Below are positions 27,846 through 35,449 of a DNA stretch of 64,000 bases, piece after piece. The position numbers were made by a program, and so were the translations under genes. The stretch lies in assembly GCA_963730375.1 (NCBI GenBank), contig CAVSRJ010000001.1:310001-374000 (forward strand), read 5' to 3'. Every line of letters begins with the position of its first letter. Position 1 is the first letter of the stretch. The notes beneath the pieces are model-generated. The model was not told the origin of the DNA, did not search any database, and saw only the letters and a program-made list of their open reading frames with translations. Source of the DNA: UBA6224 sp963730375. Lineage in GTDB: Bacteria; Patescibacteriota; Saccharimonadia; Saccharimonadales; UBA4665.

Positions 27846-27873
27846 ATAAGCCTGGCGGATTTTATGTCGCCAG
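27846..27873 (+). terminator. Hairpin after the four-TM gene
   Basis: AGCCTGGCG pairs with CGCCAGGCT across a 10-nt loop. Only a weak T-containing tail follows. Confidence 0.5.
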
Positions 27874-27890
27874 GCTACACTTGTATGTAG

Positions 27891-28799
27891 ATGATTCAGG
27901 CAAAAAATCTTTCCAAACGCTATGGCAACAAACTAGCGGTCGATGACGTAAGCCTCATGGTGAAGACCGGCAGAGTGACTGGCTTTTTGGGCCCGAATGG
28001 GGCGGGCAAATCGACAACCATGCGCTTGATGCTTGGGCTTGATGCAGGCAAGGGCGAGACACTATTTGATGGCAAACCACTCCATAGTCACAACCACCCA
28101 GCGACGAAAGTCGGTATCCTGCTCGAGGCGAAAGCGTTTCACCCCACCAGGACTGCGCGTAATCACCTGAGAGTGCTTGCGACAGCCGGAAATATACCTG
28201 TAGCCCGCGTCGACGAAGTGCTCGACATTGTCGGTATTCGTGATGTGGCCGACAAAAAACCAGGCAAGTTTAGTCTCGGCATGAGTCAGAGACTTGGTAT
28301 TGCAGCGGCCATTTTGGGCAAACCGAAATACCTCATCCTGGACGAGCCGGGCAATGGCTTGGATCCAGAAGGTATCGCCTGGCTTCGCGAGTTTTTGAAA
28401 TCATATGCGAGCCGCGGTAATGGGGTATTGGTTTCGTCACACTTGCTCAGCGAGATGGCGCTGTTGGCCGACGACATTGTTGTCATCGGCAAGGGCAAGA
28501 TGATTACACAAAAAAGCCGCGAAGAATTACTGGGTGGTGACCACAGTGGCGTATTTGTACGAACCACCAAGCGTGCGCAACTCAAGAAAATACTGAAGCA
28601 GCGCAAGCTCGCCTTCTCGGAAATAAATGGCGGCTTGAGGATTGTGGGAGTTAAGCCTGATGATATCGGTCGCATCGCTTTTGAAACAAACCTGCCAATA
28701 CTTGAGCTGGCACCATATAGCGCGTCGCTCGAGGATACATTCTTGGAGCTAACCGCCGATAGTAGTGAATACAAGACGAAGTCTGGGGATGTTTCATGA
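27891..28799 (+). CDS. ABC transporter ATP-binding protein
   Basis: 302 residues; Walker A GPNGAGKST, signature FSLGMSQRLGIAAA, Walker B YLILDEPGNGLDPEG, switch His in VSSHLLSEM. The signature is the LSxGMxQR type found in bacitracin/lantibiotic-immunity-like ATPases, with the regular DEPT replaced by DEPG. A C-terminal ~80-residue extension follows the nucleotide domain, as in that class. The permease gene overlaps its stop (ATGA). Confidence 0.92.
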   Translation: MIQAKNLSKRYGNKLAVDDVSLMVKTGRVTGFLGPNGAGKSTTMRLMLGLDAGKGETLFDGKPLHSHNHPATKVGILLEAKAFHPTRTARNHLRVLATAGNIPVARVDEVLDIVGIRDVADKKPGKFSLGMSQRLGIAAAILGKPKYLILDEPGNGLDPEGIAWLREFLKSYASRGNGVLVSSHLLSEMALLADDIVVIGKGKMITQKSREELLGGDHSGVFVRTTKRAQLKKILKQRKLAFSEINGGLRIVGVKPDDIGRIAFETNLPILELAPYSASLEDTFLELTADSSEYKTKSGDVS

Positions 28800-29527
28800 A
28801 ATCTGCGCTAGTAGCTGAGGTTAGGAAACTGCTAACCGTTCGATCGACCTATGTTATTACGATTCTCGCCTTTACACTGCTGGCATTTTTTGCCGGGTAT
28901 GTGGCTGGCTGGCGGGCAGAAGATAACCTGGCGAATCCCGACGCCTTGCAGGGAGTGATGAGCGGCTCGGCCAACTTTATCGCGATATTTGCTGCACTCG
29001 TTGCACTGTTACTAATGGCGCATGAATACCGCTACAACACCATTATTTATACGCTGACGAGCGTAACGAGGCGGGGCTATATTTTGGCCTCAAAGCTCAT
29101 AGTTGTGACCATTTTTGCGGTGTTATTCGCCCTGGTGGCGGGTATGCTTGCTCCGCTATTCACTCGGTTGGGTGCCAGCCTAAATGGGTTACATTTTGTG
29201 CCACAGACCATCGCGGTGTATGACGTGATGTGGCGAGCAGTCGTCTTTACGTGGGGATATACGGTGATTGGCCTGCTGCTGGCAACCCTGATTCGCAGCC
29301 AGATTGCCGCGTTGGCCGCACTGTTTATTATTCCGACAACCATAGAGCCCCTACTAGGCTTAATCCTGAAGGACAACTCCATATATCTGCCGTTCCAGTC
29401 ACTTCAGGCGGTCATCACACCAGTCGATACTCTGAGCCCTGGACACGCCGCACTGGTGCTACTGGCATATCTGGTAGTCGGCTGGATAGTAGCCTGGATA
29501 CTGTTCCTGCGCCGCGACGCGAACTAA
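28796..29527 (+). CDS. ABC-2 type permease
   Basis: 243 residues with six predicted TM helices (MKSALVAEVRKLLTVRSTYV cytosolic start, then helices to ILFLRRDAN). Start codon overlaps the ATPase stop, so the two are translationally coupled and form one exporter. Layout matches the bacitracin/lantibiotic-type permeases; substrate unknown. Confidence 0.88.
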   Translation: MKSALVAEVRKLLTVRSTYVITILAFTLLAFFAGYVAGWRAEDNLANPDALQGVMSGSANFIAIFAALVALLLMAHEYRYNTIIYTLTSVTRRGYILASKLIVVTIFAVLFALVAGMLAPLFTRLGASLNGLHFVPQTIAVYDVMWRAVVFTWGYTVIGLLLATLIRSQIAALAALFIIPTTIEPLLGLILKDNSIYLPFQSLQAVITPVDTLSPGHAALVLLAYLVVGWIVAWILFLRRDAN

Positions 29528-29602
29528 CTTGTTAGCTATCTTACATCATGATTCCACAGGTATCGCTAGACTAGTTTTTGTGCCTAATTACAGGAGGAAC
29601 CA

Positions 29603-29980
29603 ATGGCAGATACCTACAGAGAAGTTCAAGAAAAAACTGTAACAGAGCAACCGTCAGATTCGGTCAATGCAAAATCCGAATATCGCATGACCGTCGCAGA
29701 AAGAATTGTTTACTTTGTGGGCGGCATTTTGTTGACGCTACTTGGTCTACGCTTCTTACTGTCACTACTTGGAGCTGACAGGGGAAACGGCTTTGCCGAT
29801 TTCATCTACACAGTCAGCCACCCATTTGTGGCGCCGTTTTTCGGCTTGTTTAATTACAACGAACAATATGGCCAGAGTAGATTCGAGTTTGAGACATTGA
29901 TAGCCATCATGGTGTATGCCATCGTTATGGTTATCATCGCACGATTGGTCACTATCGGCAGCCGCCGCGCCGATCGCTAA
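29603..29980 (+). CDS. YggT family membrane protein
   Basis: 125 residues. An N-terminal polar segment of about 30 residues precedes two to three TM helices with the YggT pattern (ILLTLLGLRFLLSLLGADRGN, VSHPFVAPFFGLF). YggT proteins are small membrane proteins linked to osmotic or division functions in some bacteria. Start after AGGAGGAACCA. Confidence 0.85.
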   Translation: MADTYREVQEKTVTEQPSDSVNAKSEYRMTVAERIVYFVGGILLTLLGLRFLLSLLGADRGNGFADFIYTVSHPFVAPFFGLFNYNEQYGQSRFEFETLIAIMVYAIVMVIIARLVTIGSRRADR

Positions 29981-30002
29981 GGGATTTCGTAGTTCGAAAG
30001 AG

Positions 30003-30032
30003 AAAGAGGCCCAGTTTCGGGCCTCTTTTCAT
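30003..30032. terminator. Bidirectional terminator
   Basis: GAGGCCC-AGTTTC-GGGCCTC with TTTTC on the plus side and A-rich sequence on the other. It separates the yggT-like gene from the convergent tRNA-Ile2. Confidence 0.85.
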
Positions 30033-30041
30033 TCTTATGTA

Positions 30042-30117
30042 TGGTGGGGGTGGTAGGACTTGAACCTACGACCAAAGGATTATGAGTCCTCTGCTCTAAC
30101 CACTGAGCTACACCCCC
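30042..30117 (-). tRNA. tRNA-Ile2 (CAU anticodon, lysidine type)
   Basis: A full cloverleaf of 76 nt with encoded CCA and acceptor GGGGGTG/CACCCCC. The anticodon loop ACTCATAAT holds CAT. The body (TAGCTCAGTGGTTAGAGCAG, TTGGTCG, GTTCAAGTCC) matches the Ile2 isoacceptor and not elongator Met. In that case C34 must be changed to lysidine by TilS, encoded at 40230-41117. Identity as Ile2 versus Met is inferred from similarity. Confidence 0.85.
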
Positions 30118-30126
30118 TCCTCGGTC

Positions 30127-30236
30127 CGAACGCGACTGTCTCGATTCCGCGAGGTATCCAAAGCGGCTATCGCCATCCTGGCTGAGCTTCAACGGTCATC
30201 GAATGCTCCTCAAAATTTTGCAAACAGTCGCGTTCG
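30127..30236 (-). other. Long-range stem in the tRNA-Ile2 leader
   Basis: CGAACGCGACTGT (30127-30139) and ACAGTCGCGTTCG (30224-30236) are a perfect 13-bp inverted repeat spanning the leader of tRNA-Ile2. It uses bases of the conserved loop of element L1, so the two folds compete. Confidence 0.7.
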
Positions 30237-30259
30237 CTCCTTGGATTACAAAATTGTTG
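30205..30259 (-). promoter_or_regulatory. tRNA leader element L1, copy A
   Basis: Read on the minus strand: an A/T-rich stem (CAACAATTTTG with CAAAATTTTG, one bulge) encloses CCAAGGAGCGAACGCGACTG, then AGGAGCA. The same layout lies upstream of tRNA-Met and tRNA-Lys, in each case about 85 nt before the tRNA. TATACT about 25 nt further upstream is a likely promoter. Confidence 0.7.
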
Positions 30260-30336
30260 AAACAGTTGGTTGCAACAGGGTGAGTATACCAGATTCGACG
30301 CGCTGTTTACAGGGGCGTGTACTATACTGGTAATGT

Positions 30337-30801
30337 ATGTTTCGTTTTCTCAAAGAATGGCTGGGCGAGAAGCTCAAAAAATACCGACCATATTTGGAAG
30401 AGGCTCGCGATATTCGGGTGGTTGGTCTGCTTGCGTTTGGTATTGTCGTGCTGCTAGTAAGCTGGAGCGGGGTAAAGGCCATCGACACCAACTACCAGCT
30501 GCAAAAAGAGATTGCGGCAATCCAGCAACAGAATGATGTCCAGGAGCTGCGGAACAAAAACCTCAAACTCGAGAATCAATACTACGAAACAGATCAATAT
30601 CTAGAATTGTCTGCACGGCAAAACTTTGGGTTGGCTCATCCCGGGGAGAGCGAGCTGATAGTGCCGCGCGATGTCGCCTTGGCTTATACGACGCCACTCG
30701 ACGAAGCAAGTGCCACAACTACGGCCGCCGATGCGCCACCATTCTGGCAGCAGAACTTTCAAGCCTGGGTAAACTTCTTTTTGCATCGCCAAGACAGCTA
30801 A
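30337..30801 (+). CDS. FtsB/DivIC-like septum protein
   Basis: 154 residues with the FtsB/DivIC plan: cytosolic N-terminus of about 28 residues, one TM helix (about 30-48, VVGLLAFGIVVLLVSWSGV), then an extracytoplasmic coiled coil (YQLQKEIAAIQQQNDVQELRN) and a short conserved segment (YLELSARQNFGLAHPGE). It acts in assembly of the division machinery. TATACT 30323-30328 is 8 nt before ATG. Confidence 0.85.
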   Translation: MFRFLKEWLGEKLKKYRPYLEEARDIRVVGLLAFGIVVLLVSWSGVKAIDTNYQLQKEIAAIQQQNDVQELRNKNLKLENQYYETDQYLELSARQNFGLAHPGESELIVPRDVALAYTTPLDEASATTTAADAPPFWQQNFQAWVNFFLHRQDS

Positions 30802-30863
30802 TACTACTTGCCTTTTCACCGACAGCGCTTATACTTATCTGCAGGTAAACCAACACAAAAATC

Positions 30864-30977
30864 ATGCCAACAAACACACCCAAGATAAAATTACTGCCCG
30901 GCCATCGATATATCGCAGTGCTTCTGCTGTCCTGTCTGATTTCAATCGGCCCAGCTGTGCAGACCGTGCACGCCTAG
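30864..30977 (+). CDS. Orphan signal peptide (37 aa)
   Basis: MPTNTPKIKLLPGHRYIAV followed by a hydrophobic core LLLSCLISIGPAVQ and a signal-peptidase-type end TVHA, then TAG at once. It looks like the export signal of a secreted protein (next to an ftsB-like gene a peptidoglycan hydrolase would be common) whose mature part is missing. It may be a remnant or a very short exported peptide. Confidence 0.45.
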   Translation: MPTNTPKIKLLPGHRYIAVLLLSCLISIGPAVQTVHA

Positions 30978-30993
30978 CACATAGCACTAACTA

Positions 30994-30999
30994 TATAAT
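30994..30999 (+). promoter_or_regulatory. -10 box upstream of the tRNA-fMet region
   Basis: TATAAT in an A/T-rich stretch, about 270 bp before tRNA-fMet. The transcript would carry several hairpins (TTTTCC-GAAA-GGAAGA, GACTT-TTTT-AAGTC, CACGA-TG-TCGTG) and the pseudo-tRNA half before the tRNA itself. Confidence 0.5.
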
Positions 31000-31108
31000 T
31001 AGGACAGTGTCCCGGGTCATTGACAAGCCCGAGATGGACTGATAGTATAGCGAGGTGTCGTTTTCCGAAAGGAAGACTTTTTTAAGTCACGATGTCGTGG
31101 CCAGAATA

Positions 31109-31151
31109 GATAACCCGGGGTGGAGCAGCGGCAGCTCGCGTGGCTCATAAC
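31109..31151 (+). repeat. Duplicate of the 5' half of tRNA-fMet
   Basis: 43 nt identical to 31266-31308, covering the last bases of the leader and tRNA-fMet from position 1 to the anticodon loop (ends CTCATAAC). The 3' half is missing; an insert follows. Confidence 0.92.
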
Positions 31152-31222
31152 AAGGAACACGCACAGGTGCTTGCACCGAGCATGTGACGCAGGTATCCCA
31201 AAGGAGCCATGGGCGACGACGG
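31152..31222 (+). repeat. tRNA-loop insert element T1, copy 1 (anticodon loop)
   Basis: 71 nt inserted in the anticodon loop of the partial tRNA copy and flanked by ATAAC on both sides (31147-31151 and 31223-31227). It carries the T1 signature CGCACAGG, hairpin GGTG-CTTG-CACC, CCGAGCATG (31161-31184). Confidence 0.7.
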
Positions 31223-31270
31223 ATAACCACGAGCCGAAGGCACATTTACAATCAGCGTTCTTAACGATAA

Positions 31271-31345
31271 CCCGGGGTGGAGCAGCGGCAGCTCGCGTGG
31301 CTCATAACCACGAGGTCACAGGTTCGAGTCCTGTCCCCGGAACCA
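31271..31345 (+). tRNA. tRNA-fMet (initiator, CAU)
   Basis: 75 nt with encoded CCA. Initiator marks: C1 x A72 mismatch (acceptor CCCGGGG with CCCCGGA), GGGGTGGAGCAGC and AGCTCG in the D-arm, CTCATAA anticodon loop. The anticodon stem is CGTGG/CCACG, so only two of the usual three consecutive G-C pairs next to the loop are kept (third is U-A). A terminator follows at once. Confidence 0.93.
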
Positions 31346-31347
31346 AG

Positions 31348-31382
31348 AAAAAGCACTCACCAAAAGGTGGGTGCTTTTTCTT
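31348..31382 (+). terminator. Terminator of tRNA-fMet
   Basis: AAAAAGCACTCACC-AAAA-GGTGGGTGCTTTTTC: a long stem with T run, directly after the CCA end. Confidence 0.92.
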
Positions 31383-31385
31383 TGG

Positions 31386-31447
31386 CTCGGGCAAGACCCG
31401 AGCCTGTGACCAGCACGAGCGAAGCTCGTGCGTAGGTCACAGGTTCG
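31386..31447 (+). other. Inverted T-arm copy with hairpins, fMet region
   Basis: GGCTCGGG-CAAGA-CCCGAGCC hairpin, then CCTGTGACC (31403-31411) and GGTCACAGG (31435-31443) enclosing GCACGAGC-GAA-GCTCGTGC. The right arm with TTCG repeats the variable-loop/T-stem 5' strand of tRNA-fMet. The same plan is found at 62184-62245. Confidence 0.75.
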
Positions 31448-31525
31448 GTGTAACGAAGCCACGCGCAGGAGCTTGCTCCGAGCATGGTTGAGTGGAAAAG
31501 TGCTCGCCGTAGGCGAGTGTGCGCT
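31448..31525 (+). repeat. tRNA-loop insert element T1, copy 2 (T-loop, fMet)
   Basis: 78 nt inserted directly after TTCG of a duplicated fMet T-arm; the T-arm resumes as GTCCTGTCCCCGGAA (31526-31540). It carries the T1 signature CGCGCAGG, hairpin GGAG-CTTG-CTCC, CCGAGCATG (31462-31485), then AGTGGAAAAG and a CTCGCC-GTA-GGCGAG hairpin. Confidence 0.78.
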
Positions 31526-31696
31526 GTCCTGTCCCCGGAATTAAACAAAAATATGTCATAATACGAGATTAGCTAATTGTCAAACACTAGCGTATAGTGA
31601 GGAGTAAGCAGACCACCTCAACACTAAAATCTCGTAGGGAGCCATTGGAAAGATTGTTGTTGGCCTCGACCAACCATAATCACGAAAGGCATACCC

Positions 31697-31834
31697 ATGT
31701 CAGTATTTGCACCGTTCAGAAGCATACAAAGTAAGATTCATCACTCTGAGTATATTCGTACCGAGAATACGCCAGACGACGGTTCGACCACTCCGGCAGA
31801 GCCGGTCGATCCCAGCACGCCGAAAGCAGAGTAG
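31697..31834 (+). CDS. Small protein, 45 aa
   Basis: ATG after GAAAGGC; MSVFAPFRSIQSKIHHSEYI, then an acidic, Thr/Pro-rich tail ending TPKAE. A terminator follows 5 bp after the stop, which supports a real transcript. The segment before it (31620-31680) holds a GTTGG-CCTCGA-CCAAC hairpin. Not recognised. Confidence 0.5.
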   Translation: MSVFAPFRSIQSKIHHSEYIRTENTPDDGSTTPAEPVDPSTPKAE

Positions 31835-31838
31835 GTGT

Positions 31839-31868
31839 AGGGGCTCCGGTCTGCGGAGCCCCATTGTT
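31839..31868 (+). terminator. Rho-independent terminator
   Basis: GGGGCTCC-GGTCTGC-GGAGCCCC followed by ATTGTTT. Confidence 0.8.
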
Positions 31869-31887
31869 TATAACGATTGGAGATACC

Positions 31888-31944
31888 ATGTCAAAAGATA
31901 AAGGCAGAAAAGCAATAAAAAAACCCAAACAGCCGAAGGCATAG
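31888..31944 (+). CDS. Very small basic peptide, 18 aa
   Basis: MSKDKGRKAIKKPKQPKA: 8 Lys/Arg in 18 residues, start preceded by TTGGAGATACC. Too short for certainty; the good ribosome-binding site and position between two terminator-separated units suggest translation. May be a leader peptide. Confidence 0.35.
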   Translation: MSKDKGRKAIKKPKQPKA

Positions 31945-32025
31945 TGTAGTGGCGCAGTAGCCGAAGGTCGTTTGCTCCGCCGGGCTGAGGTTGGCGTATA
32001 CACCCCTGTTTGATACACTCTTCCC

Positions 32026-32718
32026 ATGAGTACCCCCCAAATTAAAGCAATTGTTTTCGACTCCGACGGGACATTGCTAGACACCCGGCAATTGATAATT
32101 CAGGGATATATCACCGTGCTGAACAATCACGGACTGAGCAATTTTGCCGATGAAACCTACATTGTGAAACGTCTCGGTAAACCGGTTAAAGAGACCTACC
32201 AACAGCTATTGGCCGGACAGCACACCGGCCTCAACTCTGCTGATTTGGCGAAAGAACATGATAAAATCCAGGACTCACTTACTCATTTAATCAAGCCATA
32301 CACCGGGCTTAACGAGTTATTGCACCACTGGAAGAGTATGGGCATAAAGCTGTGTATTTTTACCAGCGGCTCTCGGCACCATATTGAACGAAATTTCGAC
32401 GCGGCCGGCATTTCCAATGTGTACAGTTTGTTTGATGCAATCATTACGTCAGACGACGATATTGCCCGAAAACCTCACCCCGATACCATCACTGCTTTGC
32501 TTAAGGCCGTTGATATTCCCGCGTCGTACGCTATGGTTGTTGGCGATCATATGTACGATGCCATCGGTGGGCATCAAGCAAAAGTAAGATTAACAGTTGG
32601 CATATTGCATGGCTTTGGCGAAGCGCACGAACTAATGTCAGCCGGCGCAGATGTGCTGGTAAAGGACCTTTTCTCGCTCAACACACTCGTAAATCTGGCA
32701 TACGAATCACCCGCATAA
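32026..32718 (+). CDS. HAD-superfamily hydrolase (phosphoglycolate phosphatase-like)
   Basis: 230 residues. HAD motif I is VFDSDGTLLDT (nucleophile and acid Asp), motif II FTSGS, motif III Lys in ARKPHPDT, motif IV VVGDHMYDA. The helical cap between motifs I and II places it with PGP/beta-phosphoglucomutase-type enzymes. The maf gene follows 2 bp after its stop, so they are probably cotranscribed. Substrate unknown. Confidence 0.9.
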   Translation: MSTPQIKAIVFDSDGTLLDTRQLIIQGYITVLNNHGLSNFADETYIVKRLGKPVKETYQQLLAGQHTGLNSADLAKEHDKIQDSLTHLIKPYTGLNELLHHWKSMGIKLCIFTSGSRHHIERNFDAAGISNVYSLFDAIITSDDDIARKPHPDTITALLKAVDIPASYAMVVGDHMYDAIGGHQAKVRLTVGILHGFGEAHELMSAGADVLVKDLFSLNTLVNLAYESPA

Positions 32719-32720
32719 AC

Positions 32721-33335
32721 ATGGCACGTAAAATAATTCTCGCCAGTCAGTCACCGCGCCGCAAGGAACTGCTGCGCAACATGGGTCTGGAGTTCGATGT
32801 CGTACCCAGTAATTTTGAAGAGAGTTTGGATGACAGCCGTTCGCCGCAGGATGTAGCAATTGAGTTGGCCGTTGGTAAAGCCTCAGCCGTCGCGGAGCAG
32901 TATCCCGACTGTATTGTCATAGGTTCAGACACCATCGTCACTATAGATGGCAAGCAGTTGGAAAAACCACGCGACAAAACCGATGCTTTTCAGATGCTGG
33001 AACGATTGAGCGGCACGCACAACGAAGTGACATCGTCACTGGCAGTGCTGTGCAAAGCTGATGACGTGCTACTGACGGCCGCACCAACCACCACGGTGTA
33101 TTTCAAGCCGTATGACAAGCAACTCGTGAATGCCTATGTCGAAACCGGCGACCCGCTGGACAAGGCTGGCGGCTACGGCCTCCAAAGTGGTGCGGCACCG
33201 CTGATTGATCACATCGAGGGTGAGTATGATACGGTGATCGGCTTGCCGACGCATACACTCGCAGCATTACTAGCGCAGCTCGGTATCCAGGCAAAACCCG
33301 TCGAACTACCGTGCCCGGTTAGAATGATCAAATAA
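32721..33335 (+). CDS. maf: Maf-type nucleotide pyrophosphatase
   Basis: 204 residues. Motifs SQSPRRKELL near the N-terminus, SDTIV..DGK.LEKPRD, and the signature YVETGDPLDKAGGYGLQ. Maf proteins hydrolyse non-canonical or modified nucleoside triphosphates and affect septum formation. It is slightly longer than usual through its C-terminal tail. Operon with the HAD genes on either side. Confidence 0.93.
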   Translation: MARKIILASQSPRRKELLRNMGLEFDVVPSNFEESLDDSRSPQDVAIELAVGKASAVAEQYPDCIVIGSDTIVTIDGKQLEKPRDKTDAFQMLERLSGTHNEVTSSLAVLCKADDVLLTAAPTTTVYFKPYDKQLVNAYVETGDPLDKAGGYGLQSGAAPLIDHIEGEYDTVIGLPTHTLAALLAQLGIQAKPVELPCPVRMIK

Positions 33336-33345
33336 GTACCACGTT

Positions 33346-34248
33346 ATGCGAATACCACAATCAATCCAAGATGCCACTGCCGCTGACTTGGCTGAAGTGC
33401 GGGTAATACTCTTCGATGTTGATAACACACTGGTTGGCAACGAATCGCCGGACTTGCCATCAGAAAAGTTTCAGAATTTGTCAAAGCAGTTAGCCAATTT
33501 TGTATCCATCGGGCTCGCATCGGCCCGGCCACTTAGCAAAGTGCAGCATATCCTGGATGCCTGTGACATGGAGGGGTACAGCATCCTGAGCAATGGCGCA
33601 CATATCTATGACGGTGCGCAGAAAAAGCTGGTCGTCGAGCACCTGTTGCCCGTTGAGCCCGCTAAGAATATCATGCGCTACCTGCAGGAGCGCGATGTAT
33701 ATCACTGGTGTATGGACGATAGCGTTGACCACTTTTGGCAGGGCGAGACAGCAGCTAGCGACAACAAACACCTAGGCACTTATGCGAGGGCGGTTGACAT
33801 CTGGGATACACATTCCAAAGAGCATGAAATAATTTCAGACTACGAACCAGCGAAGCCAATAACGATTGTGGCAAAGCACGTCAGTGCTGCCATGCGCGAT
33901 GAGCTGCTGGCATATGGTAAGCAATTTGCTCATGACGATATCGTTTGCATCCTGGTGCACGAAAGTGAATTGGATGGCGAGATGGTCTACGACTTGTTTT
34001 TTACACACAAATATACCAACAAGCGTGACGCGCTGAAGACGTTGTCCGATCTATCCGGCATTCCGGCAGCGCACTACATGGCGGTGGGTGATGGGCACAA
34101 TGACAAAGTCGTTATCGAACATGTCGGCTATGGTGTAGCCATGGGCAACGCAGTTCAAGAGGTCAAAGACGCGGCCCGATACATAACATCATCATACGAC
34201 GACGATGGCGCCGCCCGAGTCCTCGAAGTAACCAAGAAAGGTATGTAA
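33346..34248 (+). CDS. HAD-superfamily hydrolase (Cof-type)
   Basis: 300 residues. Motif I ILFDVDNTLVG, motif II SIGLASARPLS, a large C2-type cap in the middle, then VGDGHNDKVVI and GVAMGNAVQEVKDAARYITSS, typical of Cof/sugar-phosphate phosphatases. The Nudix gene follows 1 bp after its stop (TAATATG). Confidence 0.9.
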   Translation: MRIPQSIQDATAADLAEVRVILFDVDNTLVGNESPDLPSEKFQNLSKQLANFVSIGLASARPLSKVQHILDACDMEGYSILSNGAHIYDGAQKKLVVEHLLPVEPAKNIMRYLQERDVYHWCMDDSVDHFWQGETAASDNKHLGTYARAVDIWDTHSKEHEIISDYEPAKPITIVAKHVSAAMRDELLAYGKQFAHDDIVCILVHESELDGEMVYDLFFTHKYTNKRDALKTLSDLSGIPAAHYMAVGDGHNDKVVIEHVGYGVAMGNAVQEVKDAARYITSSYDDDGAARVLEVTKKGM

Positions 34249-34249
34249 T

Positions 34250-34657
34250 ATGAACCAACAAAATTATTACCGAGTGAGCATCAAGGGTACAGTTATCGAC
34301 AAGCAAGGCAGAATATTATTGGCGCGTGAAGACAATGGCAAGTGGGAGCTGCTGGGTGGTGGTCTCGATCACGGCGAAGACCCGATGACATGCCTCAAGC
34401 GAGAGATTCAGGAAGAGACAGGTTTGGTTGTGACAAGCGTCTCTGAACATCCACTGTATTTCATCACAGCGCCCCGGCTTGGCCACGATACGTATGTCGC
34501 GAACGTCATATATGAAATTGAGCTCGAAAACTTAGCGTTTACCCCATCGGATGAATGCCAGGAGCTGCGCTTTTTCAGCATCGATGATATGGATGAGGTT
34601 GAACTATTCCCAAATGTTCTGGAATTACAGCGCATCATGCGTGCAACCCATGCTTGA
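34250..34657 (+). CDS. Nudix hydrolase
   Basis: 135 residues with a complete Nudix box, GGGLDHGEDPMTCLKREIQEETGL (G-x5-E-x7-RE-x2-EE-x-GL). The fold is a small alpha/beta hydrolase acting on nucleoside-diphosphate derivatives. Last gene of the HAD-maf-HAD-nudix run, a likely nucleotide-sanitising operon. Confidence 0.92.
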   Translation: MNQQNYYRVSIKGTVIDKQGRILLAREDNGKWELLGGGLDHGEDPMTCLKREIQEETGLVVTSVSEHPLYFITAPRLGHDTYVANVIYEIELENLAFTPSDECQELRFFSIDDMDEVELFPNVLELQRIMRATHA

Positions 34658-34684
34658 CTATACCCACTAAATAAATAATTCCAG

Positions 34685-35395
34685 CTAGCCAACTAGCCGA
34701 GTTATTGGCTGCAAAAATTTAGCAATACGAATAGAACGCCTGGCATAGCCCGCGTGTGTTAGCCCCTCTGACCGAATTGATTTGTAATCGTGCCAGGCGC
34801 GCACGCGCCAGTACAGAATCAGCCACATAACGGGACGATGGTACAGCCATACAAATCGATTCTTAAACCCATTAAGCAGTCGGTTGGGTTCGCTGAACAT
34901 TGGCAAGACATCTTTGCCGCTACGAATGAGGATTTTGTCAATCTTCAGAACATCAGCAAAGAGCTGGGTTGCGTGTTTGTCATCAAGTAATTCCGACAAG
35001 ACTAGTGGCAGGTCATGATTAATGTGAGCGTTGGCACCCATCAGTAGCAACATGGCCGGAGACGCGCCACGCGGATTATGTGCCGCTGCTGAGGTACATT
35101 GCCATGCCGTAACGGGTTGTGATGCAGTGTGCGCAACATCATGTATAGCCTGGAAATAGTGTCTAGCAAAACTGACAGTAAATGTTTCGATGAAGCTAGG
35201 ATTATCAAAGTAATCTTCCTTGGCGGCTTCTGCAATACCTGACGTAATCAGCAAGTAGACTTTATTGAATACGTAAAATTCGGATAAACCTTGGCGCGGC
35301 AACTGTTTCTCAAGTTCGATTAGAATAGATGTAACACGTTCAAAAGAATCGATGGAGTCCAACGAGATGTCGATGATGTCTTTATGCATCAGCAA
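34685..35395 (-). CDS. DUF5995 family protein
   Basis: 236 residues with the family hallmark LLLMGANAHINHDLPLVL in the middle. Helical, no signal peptide; a basic, aromatic C-terminal region (FVWLYHRPVMWLILYWRVRAWHDY). His residues in the hallmark and in HYFQAIHDVAH suggest metal binding, but the function is unknown. Convergent with the Nudix gene. Confidence 0.75.
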   Translation of the reverse strand: MLMHKDIIDISLDSIDSFERVTSILIELEKQLPRQGLSEFYVFNKVYLLITSGIAEAAKEDYFDNPSFIETFTVSFARHYFQAIHDVAHTASQPVTAWQCTSAAAHNPRGASPAMLLLMGANAHINHDLPLVLSELLDDKHATQLFADVLKIDKILIRSGKDVLPMFSEPNRLLNGFKNRFVWLYHRPVMWLILYWRVRAWHDYKSIRSEGLTHAGYARRSIRIAKFLQPITRLVG

Positions 35396-35449
35396 AGCAT
35401 AGCAACTCGGAGGCTATATGTATATTGCGACGTGATATTTCTGGCATTG

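Noticed and set aside
31000..31110. SRP (4.5S) RNA near tRNA-fMet, from a TTCCGAAAGGAAG hairpin
   Set aside because: The conserved GGTCAGG and GGAAGCAG motifs of the SRP domain IV are not in place.
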